The position numbers were made by a program, and so were the translations under genes. The notes under the pieces are model-generated. The model saw nothing but the letters and a program-made list of their open reading frames with translations. It did not search any database and was not told where the DNA came from. Positions 8,745 through 17,629 of a stretch of 64,000 nt of DNA are shown one piece after another. The stretch spans positions 124,001 to 188,000 of the forward strand of contig NZ_CP060402.1 in assembly GCF_015040615.1 (NCBI RefSeq), read 5' to 3'. Position 1 is the first letter of the stretch. Every line of letters begins with the position of its first letter. The DNA comes from Microbacterium sp. YJN-G. GTDB taxonomy: Bacteria; Actinomycetota; Actinomycetes; Actinomycetales; Microbacteriaceae.

Positions 8745-8789
8745 TCCCCTCGCGCGGATCTCCGACCCCGTCACCCGCGCGAAATCCGA

Positions 8790-8826
8790 CTGACAATTTC
8801 ATACCCGATCGCTGTATTCAATATTC
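8790..8826 (+). promoter_or_regulatory. promoter with degenerate GntR-type operator for the second ABC operon
   Basis: CTGACA (8790-8795), a 17-nt spacer and TGTATT (8813-8818) form a plausible promoter. The -10 region lies in TGTATTCAATATTCA, which matches 12 of 15 positions of the reverse complement of the palindrome at 14073-14090. The arrangement resembles the site at 3742-3755. The second half-site is weak, so binding is inferred. Confidence 0.5.
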
Positions 8827-8839
8827 AATGGAGGATGAC

Positions 8840-10150
8840 ATGAAGAAGCCCCTCGCCCTCGCCGCTCTGACGGCGTTCGGCCTCGCGCTCACCGGCTGCG
8901 CCACCGGCGGCGTGCCCGCAGCCGGTGGCGACGCGAAGATCGAATCGGACGCCGAGCTCAGCGGCGAGATCACCGTCTGGTCGTGGGACGTCGGCGCCGT
9001 CGCGCTGGAGCGCCTCGCGGCGGACTTCGAGAAGGCCAACGAGGGGACGACCGTGAACGTCGTCGACGTCGGCTACGACAACGCCTACGACAAGATGGCC
9101 GTCGGCTTCCAGGCCGGCACCGGCCTGCCCGACGTCGTGACCATCGAGACCGAGCAGTCGGCCGGGTACATCACCCAGTTCCCGAAGGGGATGCTCGACC
9201 TGAGCCCCGTGCTCGGCGACCAGGAGTCCGACTTCGACCCGTTCAAGTGGGCGGCCGGATCCGACAAGAACGGCGCCCTGCGCATCGCCCCGTGGGACTC
9301 CGGCACCGTCGCGCTGTACTACCGCACCGACATCATCGAGGAGGCCGGCGTCGACATCGCCGGAGCCGACACCTGGGACGAGCTGATCGAGCTGGGCAAG
9401 GTCGTCAAGGAGAAGACCGGGCACACCCTGATCTCGGTCGACCTCTCCAGCAACGGTACGTTCCAGATGCTGCTGCAGCAGCTGGGTCAGGGCCTGTTCG
9501 ACGAGAACGGCGACATCACCCTCGCCAGCCCCGAGGCCGAGCGCGTGCTCACGATGCTGCGCGACCTCAACGACAACGGCCTGCTCAAGAACGTGCGCGG
9601 CTGGGACGGCCGGGTCACCTCGGCCAAGGACGGCGACTCCGCCGTCACCGCAGAGGCCGTCTGGTGGATCGGCACCCTGCAGGGCGACGCACCCGAGCAC
9701 GCGGGCAAGTACGGCGTGCTGCCGCTGCCGGCCTTCGACGAAGGCGGCACCCGCACCTCGAACAACGGCGGCTCCGGACTCGCGGTGCCCTCGCAGTCGA
9801 AGAACCCGCAGCTCGCGGCGGCCTTCGTCGACTTCGCGCTGGCCGAGACGGCCAGCCAGACGTCGATGATGCAGAACGAGGGGCTGTTCCCGTCGTACCT
9901 GCCCGCGCTGGAGGACGAGCTGTTCTCGCAGCCCGTCGAGTACTTCGCAGGCGAGCCCGTGTACGAGACCTTCGCCGAGCTGACCGCCGAGATCCCGCCG
10001 ATCGTCTACACCTCCGACAGCGCCGAGGCCGCCGACGTCGTCATCAACCTGGTCAGCGCGGTCGTGCTCAACGGTGCGGACCCGAAGCAGGCTCTCGCCG
10101 ACGCCGCCCAGCAGCTGGCCACCTCGACCGGCAGGAGCATCGCGGAATGA
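8840..10150 (+). CDS. sugar ABC transporter substrate-binding lipoprotein (second system)
   Basis: This 436-residue extracellular solute-binding protein has a lipobox (LTGC, Cys20) and a family-1 fold with ITVWSWDVGAVALERL near the mature N-terminus. The ATG at 8840 was chosen over an in-frame ATG at 8828 because GGAGG (8830-8834) is at the right distance only for the downstream codon. The stop overlaps the next permease start (ATGA). It is the binding component of the second ABC importer in the locus. The ligand is unknown, but co-location with GH42 and GH63-like enzymes suggests a glycoside. Confidence 0.92.
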   Translation: MKKPLALAALTAFGLALTGCATGGVPAAGGDAKIESDAELSGEITVWSWDVGAVALERLAADFEKANEGTTVNVVDVGYDNAYDKMAVGFQAGTGLPDVVTIETEQSAGYITQFPKGMLDLSPVLGDQESDFDPFKWAAGSDKNGALRIAPWDSGTVALYYRTDIIEEAGVDIAGADTWDELIELGKVVKEKTGHTLISVDLSSNGTFQMLLQQLGQGLFDENGDITLASPEAERVLTMLRDLNDNGLLKNVRGWDGRVTSAKDGDSAVTAEAVWWIGTLQGDAPEHAGKYGVLPLPAFDEGGTRTSNNGGSGLAVPSQSKNPQLAAAFVDFALAETASQTSMMQNEGLFPSYLPALEDELFSQPVEYFAGEPVYETFAELTAEIPPIVYTSDSAEAADVVINLVSAVVLNGADPKQALADAAQQLATSTGRSIAE

Positions 10151-11037
10151 CTCTGCTCGCCCCTCGGCGGCGGCGTCGCGGGGTCGACCCGGGGCGGGCA
10201 GGACGCTGGTTCGTCCTGCCCGCCGTGGGCCTGCTCGCCTTCTTCTTCGCCTACCCGCTGCTCGCCTCACTGTGGCAGAGCCTCACGAGCACCGAGGCCG
10301 GCGTCTCGCTCTTCGTGGGCATCTCGCAGTACCAGCGGCTGTTCGCCGACCCGCTGATCGCGAAGAGCCTGTTCAACGCCGGGATCATCCTCATCATCCA
10401 GGTGCCGCTGATGATGGCGCTCGCCGTGGGACTCGCCTACCTGCTGAACCAGTCGTGGCTGCGGTTCCGGTCGGGCTTCCGGCTGCTGACCTTCCTGCCC
10501 GCGGTGACCACGCTGGTCGCCTACGCGGTCGTCTTCCGCGTGCTGCTGGCCACCGACGGCGGCGCCGTGAACCAGCTGCTGGGCCTCGCCGGCATCGGGC
10601 CGGTGGACTGGCTGAACAACGAGTGGTGGGCACGTGCCGCGGTCATCGCGGCGGTCACCTGGCGATGGACCGGCTACAACATGGTCATCATCCTGGCGGG
10701 ACTGCAGTCGATCCCCGGCGAGCTGTACGAGGCCGCGCGCATCGACGGCGCCAGCCGCTGGCAGACCTTCTGGCATGTCATCCTGCCCCAGCTGCGGCCG
10801 GTGCTCATCTTCACGAGCGTCACATCGACCATCGGCGCACTGCAGCTGTTCGACGAGAACTTCATCCTCACCGGCGGCGGGCCCAACGACGCGACGCTCA
10901 CCCCGGTGCTCTACCTGTACAAGGTCGGATTCCGGCAGTTCGACTTCGGCTACGCCTCGGCGATCGCCTGGATGCTCGTCGTGCTCACCGCGATCATCGC
11001 CGTGGTCCAGTTCCGTGTGATGAGGGAGAAGCCATGA
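10147..11037 (+). CDS. sugar ABC transporter permease (MalF type, second system)
   Basis: This 296-residue membrane permease has about six spans, a basic N-terminus (RRRRRG) and the EAA loop YEAARIDGAS followed by VILPQL. The ATG overlaps the stop of the binding-protein gene, and its own stop overlaps the next gene (ATGA). It pairs with the MalG-type permease at 11034. No ATPase gene is present in the operon. Confidence 0.93.
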   Translation: MTLLAPRRRRRGVDPGRAGRWFVLPAVGLLAFFFAYPLLASLWQSLTSTEAGVSLFVGISQYQRLFADPLIAKSLFNAGIILIIQVPLMMALAVGLAYLLNQSWLRFRSGFRLLTFLPAVTTLVAYAVVFRVLLATDGGAVNQLLGLAGIGPVDWLNNEWWARAAVIAAVTWRWTGYNMVIILAGLQSIPGELYEAARIDGASRWQTFWHVILPQLRPVLIFTSVTSTIGALQLFDENFILTGGGPNDATLTPVLYLYKVGFRQFDFGYASAIAWMLVVLTAIIAVVQFRVMREKP

Positions 11038-11930
11038 CCGACCTCGCGACCAGAGTCGTCGTGACCGGCAACGCCGACGGCGTCAGCCGCGGCGCGGGGG
11101 AGCGCGGCCTGCGGAGCCGGATGCTGCGCCTGCCGCTGTATGCGCTGCTGATCCTCGCCGCCGTCGTGTCGATCGTGCCGTTCCTGTGGATGATCATCGC
11201 GTCCACGCACCCGACCTCGGCGCTGTTCGGCACGCCGCTGCCGATGCTGCCGGGCGACCAGCTGTGGGAGAACCTCGCCCGCCTCGAGGAGCGGATCGGG
11301 TTCAGCCGCGTGATGCTGAACAGTCTGCTGATCGCCGTCATCTACACGGTGTTCAGCTCGATCGTGAGCATCATGTGCGGCTACGGACTGGCCACCTACC
11401 GCTTCCGGGGCCGGGGTGTGCTGCTGGGCGTCGTGCTCGTCACGATGATGATCCCGATGCAGGTGCTGCTCGTGCCGCTGTTCCAGATCATGGCCGGCAT
11501 GGGCTGGATCGACACGTATCAGGCGGTCGTCCTGCCGTTCCTGGCCAATGCGTTCGGCATCTTCCTCATGCGGCAGGGGTTCCTCGACTTCCCGCCCAGC
11601 CTGATCGAGGCGGCGCGGATCGACGGGGCCTCCGAGCTGCGCACGTTCTACCGCATCGTGCTGCCGGTGGCGAGGCCTCAGATCGCAGCGCTGGTGATCT
11701 ACACGTTCATCAGCCAGTGGAACTCGTTCATCTGGCCGCTGCTCATGCTCAACACCGAGCAGAACTACACCGTGCCGGTGGCGCTTAACACCATGATCGG
11801 CATGAGCCGGGTGGACTACTCCGGTCTGATGCTCGGCTCGCTGCTGGCGACGCTGCCGCTGATGCTGCTGTTCCTGGTCTTCCAGAAGCAGTTCGTGTCG
11901 GGCCTGCTCGGCGGAGCCGTGAAGGGCTGA
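11034..11930 (+). CDS. sugar ABC transporter permease (MalG type, second system)
   Basis: This 298-residue membrane permease has the EAA loop IEAARIDGASELR followed by IVLPVA. The C-terminal segment FVSGLLGGAVKG is typical of MalG-type proteins. It overlaps the preceding permease by 4 nt and ends the second ABC operon. A block of 22-bp tandem repeats begins 21 bp after its stop codon. Confidence 0.93.
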   Translation: MTDLATRVVVTGNADGVSRGAGERGLRSRMLRLPLYALLILAAVVSIVPFLWMIIASTHPTSALFGTPLPMLPGDQLWENLARLEERIGFSRVMLNSLLIAVIYTVFSSIVSIMCGYGLATYRFRGRGVLLGVVLVTMMIPMQVLLVPLFQIMAGMGWIDTYQAVVLPFLANAFGIFLMRQGFLDFPPSLIEAARIDGASELRTFYRIVLPVARPQIAALVIYTFISQWNSFIWPLLMLNTEQNYTVPVALNTMIGMSRVDYSGLMLGSLLATLPLMLLFLVFQKQFVSGLLGGAVKG

Positions 11931-11950
11931 CACGTGGGCGTGACCATGAT

Positions 11951-12051
11951 GGTGAAACGGCGAGCACGGGGTGGTGAAACGGCGCGCATAAGGTGGTGAA
12001 ACGGCGAGCAGAAGGTGGTAAAACGGCGAGCATAGGGTGGTGAAACGGCGA
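11951..12051. repeat. 22-bp tandem direct repeats, about 4.6 copies
   Basis: Four full units start exactly 22 bp apart at 11951, 11973, 11995 and 12017, and a partial fifth starts at 12039. Each begins GGTGAAACGGCGAGCA (one copy has GCGC, one has GGTAAAAC) and ends NNNGGT, with variation mainly in the three bases before GGT. The block fills the gap between the ABC permease and the DUF4143 ATPase and ends 20 bp before the ATPase ATG, so it overlaps any promoter there. There are no unique spacers, so this is not a CRISPR. Confidence 0.9.
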
Positions 12052-12072
12052 GGTTTCTCGTACGATCGCACC

Positions 12073-13323
12073 ATGGAGAACCCCGGGTTGATTCATCGCA
12101 ACGTATTCGGACGCGTCGAGTCTGCGCTTGCCGATACGCGGATCGTGGTCATCCAAGGGGCTCGGCAGGTCGGCAAATCCACACTCTCCAGTCAGTTGCT
12201 CGAGAGGCGCGAAGGTATCACCGTCACGCTGGATGACCAGGAGTCCTTCGATTTCGCCCGAACCGACCCTGCTGGATTCGTCGGGCAGGCGGGCGAGCGA
12301 ATGCTCGTCATCGACGAACTCCAGCGGGTCCCGCAGCTCGTTGTCGCCCTGAAGGCTGCAGTCGACCGCGATCAGCGGCCGGGGCGCTTTCTCGTGACGG
12401 GCTCGGCGGATCTTCTCGACCTGTCAGCGACACACGAGTCACTTGCGGGACGGGCGGAGCGGATCGACCTCTATCCGTTCAGCCAACGCGAGCTTCACGG
12501 TGACGGCGGCTCATTCATCGACACAGTGTTCTCGGGGGCCAACCTCGGAGATCACGAGAGCCCTCTCGTTCGGTCCGACTATCTCGAGCTTGCCGTCGCC
12601 GGCGGCTACCCTGAAGCGCTCCGTCGAGGGTCCTCTCGGCGGAGACAGGACTGGTACACCGCCTACCTCGCGCAGATCGTGAAGCGAGACGCCGTCGACA
12701 TCTCCGGCCTTCAGCGGCTCGCTGATCTTCCACGACTGCTGCGGCTGATCGCGGCACGTATGGGGGGCACGATGGTGTGGAGTGGGCTCGCTGCGGATGC
12801 CGGGATCCCGCGACGCACTCTCGAGCCGTATGCCGCTCTACTTGAGACGCTTTACCTCACGCACACGCTGCCCGCCTGGGCGGTGAATCTGACATCCCGC
12901 GAAGTGAAGCAACCCAAGGTGTTTCCCGTCGATTCGGGTCTCGCGGCCGCTCTACTCGGACTCGGTGACGGTTCGCTCGGACCGATCTCCCCTTCGGCCG
13001 GCCCGCTTCTGGAGTGCTTCGTGGTCGGTGAACTGCGGCGTCAGCTCGGGTGGGCCGACGCGAGAGCGACGCTTCATCACTATCGGGACAGTCGTGGCGT
13101 CGAAGTGGACGTCGTCCTCGAGACGCCGGATGGTCGTGTCGTAGGGATCGAGGTGAAGGCGGCGGCGACCGTCAATGCGAAGGATGCCGCGGGGCTGGGT
13201 GTGCTGCGCGAGCGGTTGGGCGACCGCTTCGTCGCCGGTTATGTGCTGCACACGGGTGCGCGGGCGGTCGCGGTGGGCGAGCGCATCACCGCATTGCCGA
13301 TGGACGCGATCTGGACGCGCTGA
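12073..13323 (+). CDS. AAA-type ATPase with C-terminal DUF4143 domain
   Basis: This 416-residue protein has an N-terminal ATPase with Walker A GARQVGKST (29-37) and Walker B MLVIDELQ, then a DUF4143 region whose end has a PD-(D/E)XK-like pattern (GVEVDVVLE, then GIEVKAA). ATG at 12073 follows the repeat block. No clear Shine-Dalgarno is seen. Codon use is less GC-biased than in the flanking genes, which suggests acquisition by transfer. Such proteins are common in bacteria and archaea, but their role is not established. Nothing here links it to the sugar genes other than position between them. It is convergent with the GntR gene, 29 bp away. Confidence 0.85.
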   Translation: MENPGLIHRNVFGRVESALADTRIVVIQGARQVGKSTLSSQLLERREGITVTLDDQESFDFARTDPAGFVGQAGERMLVIDELQRVPQLVVALKAAVDRDQRPGRFLVTGSADLLDLSATHESLAGRAERIDLYPFSQRELHGDGGSFIDTVFSGANLGDHESPLVRSDYLELAVAGGYPEALRRGSSRRRQDWYTAYLAQIVKRDAVDISGLQRLADLPRLLRLIAARMGGTMVWSGLAADAGIPRRTLEPYAALLETLYLTHTLPAWAVNLTSREVKQPKVFPVDSGLAAALLGLGDGSLGPISPSAGPLLECFVVGELRRQLGWADARATLHHYRDSRGVEVDVVLETPDGRVVGIEVKAAATVNAKDAAGLGVLRERLGDRFVAGYVLHTGARAVAVGERITALPMDAIWTR

Positions 13324-13352
13324 GTATCGCCGTCTGACGACCCGGCGACGGC

Positions 13353-14009
13353 TCAGGCTGTGAAGTACTGGCTCGACGAGTTGTCGAGGATGCGGCGCAT
13401 GCCGGAGTTCCAGTTGACCTTGAGCGCCTCGATGGCGGCGGGGATGTCGCCGGCGGTCAGGTGATGCGCGATCGCGCCGTGCTCGGCCGCCACGCGCTCG
13501 ACCATGACGTCGGCAGCGACGAGCAGCGACTCGTAGCGATGGAAAGCGCTGCGGGTGCTCTCGATCACGTCGAGCAGCCTGCGGTTCGGGCACGCCGAGA
13601 GCATGAGGGCGTGCCACTCGTCGTCCTTGGTGATGATCAGGCCGTGCTCGGCGATCTCGTCGGCGAAGGCGGCGGCGAGGTCTGCCAGCTGCGCGCCGAT
13701 GCGCTTGAGCTCGTCGATGGGCGACAGCTCGAGCGCGAGGCTCTCCAGCGCGGCCATGACGGGGGCGAGCTCTTCGAACTCGCGCGCCGACAGCGGCACG
13801 AAGCGGAAGCCCTTGCCGTTCTCGCTGGTGATCTGCCCCTCGGACTCGAGGGCGATCAGCGCCTCGCGCAGCGGGGTGCGGCTCACGCCGATCTCGGCGG
13901 CCAACTGCACCTCGTTGATGCTCCCGCCGGGCTGCGCCAGGCCGGTGCGCATTCGCGCAAGCAGTTCCTCGCGCACCTGAGATCGGAGATTCTTGCGCTC
14001 GATCGCCAT
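13353..14009 (-). CDS. GntR-family (FadR/FCD subfamily) transcriptional regulator
   Basis: This 218-residue regulator has an N-terminal winged helix (INEVQLAAEIGVSRTPLREA) and a C-terminal all-helical FCD ligand domain. The ATG at 14009 has GGAAGGGA upstream. An in-frame longer start would overlap the operator region and is less likely. It is divergent from the GH42 gene, and an 18-bp perfect palindrome lies between them. The same palindrome half recurs at the first ABC promoter, and a degenerate version at the second. It is therefore the likely local regulator of the whole 3.7-21.2 kb sugar locus. The effector is unknown. Confidence 0.9.
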   Translation of the reverse strand: MAIERKNLRSQVREELLARMRTGLAQPGGSINEVQLAAEIGVSRTPLREALIALESEGQITSENGKGFRFVPLSAREFEELAPVMAALESLALELSPIDELKRIGAQLADLAAAFADEIAEHGLIITKDDEWHALMLSACPNRRLLDVIESTRSAFHRYESLLVAADVMVERVAAEHGAIAHHLTAGDIPAAIEALKVNWNSGMRRILDNSSSQYFTA

Positions 14010-14060
14010 TTCGGTCCCTTCCACCGCTTCGGTCAGCTTAGAGCTTGACCACGTCATTCT

Positions 14061-14091
14061 TTGTGTTTACGCTATTCTGTATACAGAATAC
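14061..14091 (+). promoter_or_regulatory. perfect GntR-type palindrome in the GntR/GH42 divergent promoter
   Basis: TATTCTGTATACAGAATA (14073-14090) is an 18-bp perfect inverted repeat, typical of FadR/FCD-type GntR operators. CAGAAT (14084-14089) can serve as a -10 element, with TTGTGT (14061-14066) as a weak -35 at 17-nt spacing. This is the same geometry as at the first ABC promoter, so the regulator should cover the -10 region. Confidence 0.8.
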
Positions 14092-14135
14092 ATTGAACAG
14101 TGTTCGTGTCGACCCTGACTCAGAGAGGAGCCGCT

Positions 14136-16211
14136 GTGGCTGACGAGATCGCCGATGAGCGCATCCGCCCTGTCCGCATCGACGCTCTGGCCTTCGGCGG
14201 CGATTACAACCCCGACCAGTGGTCGGAGGAGACCTGGCTCGAGGACATCCGCCTCATGAAGGAGGCCGGCGTCACCATGGTGAGCCTGCCGATCTTCAGC
14301 TGGCCGCAGCTCGAGCCCGAACCCGGTGTCTACGACTGGGGATGGCTCGACCGCATCCTCGACCTGCTCCACGAGGCGGGCATCCGCATCGACCTCGCGA
14401 CCGCCACCGCGACCCCGCCGTCCTGGCTGCTGCGCGCCCACCCCGAGATGGCGCCGTGGGACTCGGAGGGGCACCGGCTGGAGTTCGGCTCACGCCAGAC
14501 CTACTGCCCGTCATCACCGATCTGGCGCGAGCACGTCGCCCGGATGGCCCGCGCCATGGCCGAGCGCTACGGCGAGCACCCCGGGCTTGCCATGTGGCAC
14601 ATCTCGAACGAGTACGGCGACCACATCTCGCGGTGCTGGTGCCCCGAATCCGCCGCGCACTTCCGCCGCTGGCTGCAGAACCGCTACGGCGACCTCGACG
14701 GGCTCAACGAGGCGTGGGGCGTGAACGTGTGGGGTCAGCGCTACACCTCGTGGGAGCACATCGAGACGCCGAAGAAGGCGCCGGGCCCGATCAACCCGAC
14801 CAAGCTGCTCGACTTCGAGCGGTTCTCTTCCGACGCGATGCTCGAGCTGTTCCAGATCGAGATCGACGTGCTGCGCGAGGTCACCCCCGACATCGCGGTC
14901 ACCACGAACTTCATGAGCATGTTCCGCGACCTGGACTACTGGGACTTCGCGGCGCGTGAGGACATCGTCACCGACGACGCCTACCCCGAGCCCGCCGACC
15001 CGACCTCGCACGTGGGCGCCGCCCTGAACTACGGACTGATGCGCTCGCTCAAGGGCGGCCGCCCCTGGCTGCTGCTGGAGTCGTCGGCCAGCGCCACCAG
15101 CTGGCGCGACGTGAACGTGCCCAAGGCGCCGGGGCGGATCCGCGTCGAGAGCCTGCAGGCCGTGGCACACGGATCGGATGCCGTGATGTTCTTCCAGTGG
15201 CGTCAGGCCAAGTACGGCCAGGAGAAGTTCCACTCGTCGATGCTCGGCCACCGCGGCGAGCGCTCGCGCAGCTTCCAGGAGACCAAGGCGCTCGGCCACG
15301 AACTCAAGCGGCTCGAGGCCGTGCGCGGCACGCGCGTGCGCTCACGGGTCGCACTGGTGGTCGACTGGGACTCCTGGTGGGGGTCGAGCGCCGTCGAGTC
15401 GCTGCCCTCGCAGCGACTGCGCTGGGACGAGCAGGCCAGGACCTGGCACCATGCGTTGCACACGCTCGGTCACGCGGTCGACACCGTGCGCGCCACGGGC
15501 CCGTTCGAGGGCTACGACCTCGTCGTCGTGCCGAACCTGTACATCACCGAGCAGCCGCAGGCCGACGCCCTCACCGCCTTCGCCGAGAGCGGGGGCACGG
15601 TCGTGGTCGGCCCGTTCTCGGGCGTGGTCGATGCGACCGAGAAGGTGCACGACGGCGGTGCCCCCGGCCCGCTGCGCGCGCTGCTGGGCGTCGAGGTCGA
15701 CGAGCAGTGGCCGATCGCCGACGGACTCAGCGGGCAGGTGGGCTACGGCGCCGCCGAGCTCGCCGTACCGCACTGGGCCGAGTGGATCGAGGCCGACGCC
15801 GATGTCGAGGTGCGCGGCGGCTACGCATCCGGCGTGCTCGACGGCCACCCCGCCGTCACGCGCCGCCCTGTCGGCGACGGAGCGGCCTGGTACGTCAGCG
15901 CGAAGCTCGAGCACGACGGGATGCTGACGGTCTTCCGCGACATCCTGCACGCCGCGGGTCTCCCCGCACGCGACGTCGTGAACGTCGAGGCCGAGGCTGT
16001 GACCCGCGCCGACGACACCACCGACTACACCTTCCTGCTCAACCACGGCACGGATCCGGTGGCGTTCGAGCTGCCGGCATCCGGTGTCGACCTGCTCACC
16101 GGGGCAGATGCCACCGGCCGGGTCGAACTCGGCGCCTACGGCGCCGCGGTCATCGCCTCGCCGCGTGCGGCATCTGTGCCCTTCCTCACCCTGACCACCA
16201 CGACCGAATGA
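14136..16211 (+). CDS. GH42 beta-galactosidase
   Basis: This 691-residue cytoplasmic GH42 enzyme is expected to hydrolyse terminal beta-galactosides. It starts with the family hallmark GGDYNPDQW (21-29). The acid/base is E159 in HISNEYG and the nucleophile is E315 in WLLLESSAS. After the barrel comes a trimerisation/Rossmann-like domain (VVVPNLYIT, GGTVVVGPF) and a C-terminal beta domain. The zinc-cluster region is reduced to CWCPES. GTG at 14136 was chosen because GAGAGGAG lies 5 nt upstream. Its stop overlaps the next start (ATGA), which ties it to the glycine-decarboxylase-like genes. The enzyme class is secure. Confidence 0.95.
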   Translation: MADEIADERIRPVRIDALAFGGDYNPDQWSEETWLEDIRLMKEAGVTMVSLPIFSWPQLEPEPGVYDWGWLDRILDLLHEAGIRIDLATATATPPSWLLRAHPEMAPWDSEGHRLEFGSRQTYCPSSPIWREHVARMARAMAERYGEHPGLAMWHISNEYGDHISRCWCPESAAHFRRWLQNRYGDLDGLNEAWGVNVWGQRYTSWEHIETPKKAPGPINPTKLLDFERFSSDAMLELFQIEIDVLREVTPDIAVTTNFMSMFRDLDYWDFAAREDIVTDDAYPEPADPTSHVGAALNYGLMRSLKGGRPWLLLESSASATSWRDVNVPKAPGRIRVESLQAVAHGSDAVMFFQWRQAKYGQEKFHSSMLGHRGERSRSFQETKALGHELKRLEAVRGTRVRSRVALVVDWDSWWGSSAVESLPSQRLRWDEQARTWHHALHTLGHAVDTVRATGPFEGYDLVVVPNLYITEQPQADALTAFAESGGTVVVGPFSGVVDATEKVHDGGAPGPLRALLGVEVDEQWPIADGLSGQVGYGAAELAVPHWAEWIEADADVEVRGGYASGVLDGHPAVTRRPVGDGAAWYVSAKLEHDGMLTVFRDILHAAGLPARDVVNVEAEAVTRADDTTDYTFLLNHGTDPVAFELPASGVDLLTGADATGRVELGAYGAAVIASPRAASVPFLTLTTTTE

Positions 16212-17629
16212 AGGATGCTGTGACAGAGTCGTTCGTCCACCCGTACATTCCCAACACCGCGCCAGAGGTCCGGCGCGCGATGCTCGACGCCGTCGGCGCG
16301 GCATCCGAGGAGGACTTCTACGCCGACGTGCCGGCCGAGCTGCGCCTGCAGCGAGAGCTCGACCTGCCGGCTCCGCTGCCGGCCGAGCACGATCTCGCCC
16401 GGCACGTGCGCGGCATCCTGTCGCAGAACCGCTCGACCGAGGAGCGGCTGAGCTTCCTGGGTGCGGGCACCTACAACCACTACGTGCCGGCCGTCGTCGA
16501 CGAGGTGATCCGTCGCAGCGAGTTCCTCACCGCCTACGCCGGCGAGCCCTACGAGGACCACGGCCGCTTCCAGGCGCTGTTCGAGTACCAGTCGCTGATG
16601 GCCGAGCTGCTCGCGATGGACGTCGTGAACGTGCCCACCTACGACGGCTATCAGGCCACCGCCACCGGCATCGCGATGGCGGGCCGGCTGACCGGACGCA
16701 GCCGCGTGCTGGCCGTCAGCGACGTGCTGCCCGAGAAGTTCTCGAAGGTGCACGACTACGTGCGCGCGAACGTGACCATCGAGCGGATCGGCACCGCCGA
16801 CGGCATCGCCGACCTCGAGGCGCTGCGCGCAGGCCTCGGCGACGACGTCGCCGCGGTGTGGATCGAGACCCCCAGCGCGACCGGCGCCGTGGAGACCCGT
16901 CTGGCCGAGATCGCCGAAGCCGCGCATGCGGCAGGCGCCGTCGTCGTGGTCGGCACCGACCCGATCGGCTACGGCGTGCTCACCCCGCCCGCGCTGCACG
17001 GCGCCGACATCGTCACCGGCGACATCCAGTCACTCGGCCTGCACCAGTGGTTCGGCGGCGCGCACGCCGGGTTCATCGCCGTGCACGACGACCCGCGGTT
17101 CGTCATGGAGATGCCCTCGCGCCTGTTCGGCCTGGAGTCCACCGACGTGCCGGGTGAGTACGGCTTCGGCGACGTCGCCTACGACCGCACCTCGTTCGCC
17201 CACCGCGAGGAGGGCAAGGAGTGGGTCGGCACCGCCGCCGCCCTCTGGGGCATCGCCGCGGGCGTCTACCTGTCGCTGATGGGGCCCGCCGGCATGGCAG
17301 AACTCGGCAGGCTGCTGCTGGCCCGCACGCGCTACGCCCAGCAGAGGCTCTCGGCGATCGACGGCGTCGAGCTGGGCGACCAGGCGCTGCACCTGCGCGA
17401 GTTCACCGTGCGGTTCGCCGGCATCCGGGCCGCCGAGGTCGTCGACGCCCTGCGCGCTGACGGCATCGAACCGGGCGTGGTCACGGGTGAGCACACCCTG
17501 CTCGTCTGCGTCACCGACACCACCTCCGCCGCCGACATCGACCGCCTCACCGGCGCGATCACCGATCTCATCACCACGACCCGGTCCTCGAGCGCGCTCG
17601 GCGCCGACAGCAAGGAGGTTTCGAAGTGA
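16208..17629 (+). CDS. glycine dehydrogenase (decarboxylating) subunit 1-like protein (GcvPA-like)
   Basis: This 473-residue homologue of the N-terminal half of P-protein begins HPYIPNT and has LSFLGAGTYNHYVP and SQNRSTEERLSF, typical of GcvPA. The family forms a heterodimer with GcvPB and decarboxylates glycine through PLP, passing the aminomethyl group to GcvH. No gcvH or gcvT is nearby. The ATG at 16208 overlaps the GH42 stop (ATGA). A GTG at 16220 with AAGGA upstream is an alternative start. The next gene encodes the matching subunit 2 and is preceded by a perfect AAGGAGG. Family is clear. A role in a sugar operon is not expected, so the substrate may not be glycine. Confidence 0.85.
   Translation: MKDAVTESFVHPYIPNTAPEVRRAMLDAVGAASEEDFYADVPAELRLQRELDLPAPLPAEHDLARHVRGILSQNRSTEERLSFLGAGTYNHYVPAVVDEVIRRSEFLTAYAGEPYEDHGRFQALFEYQSLMAELLAMDVVNVPTYDGYQATATGIAMAGRLTGRSRVLAVSDVLPEKFSKVHDYVRANVTIERIGTADGIADLEALRAGLGDDVAAVWIETPSATGAVETRLAEIAEAAHAAGAVVVVGTDPIGYGVLTPPALHGADIVTGDIQSLGLHQWFGGAHAGFIAVHDDPRFVMEMPSRLFGLESTDVPGEYGFGDVAYDRTSFAHREEGKEWVGTAAALWGIAAGVYLSLMGPAGMAELGRLLLARTRYAQQRLSAIDGVELGDQALHLREFTVRFAGIRAAEVVDALRADGIEPGVVTGEHTLLVCVTDTTSAADIDRLTGAITDLITTTRSSSALGADSKEVSK

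Noticed and set aside
11951..12051. Possible CRISPR array
   Set aside because: Units are directly contiguous with a 22-bp period and no spacers. No cas genes are present.
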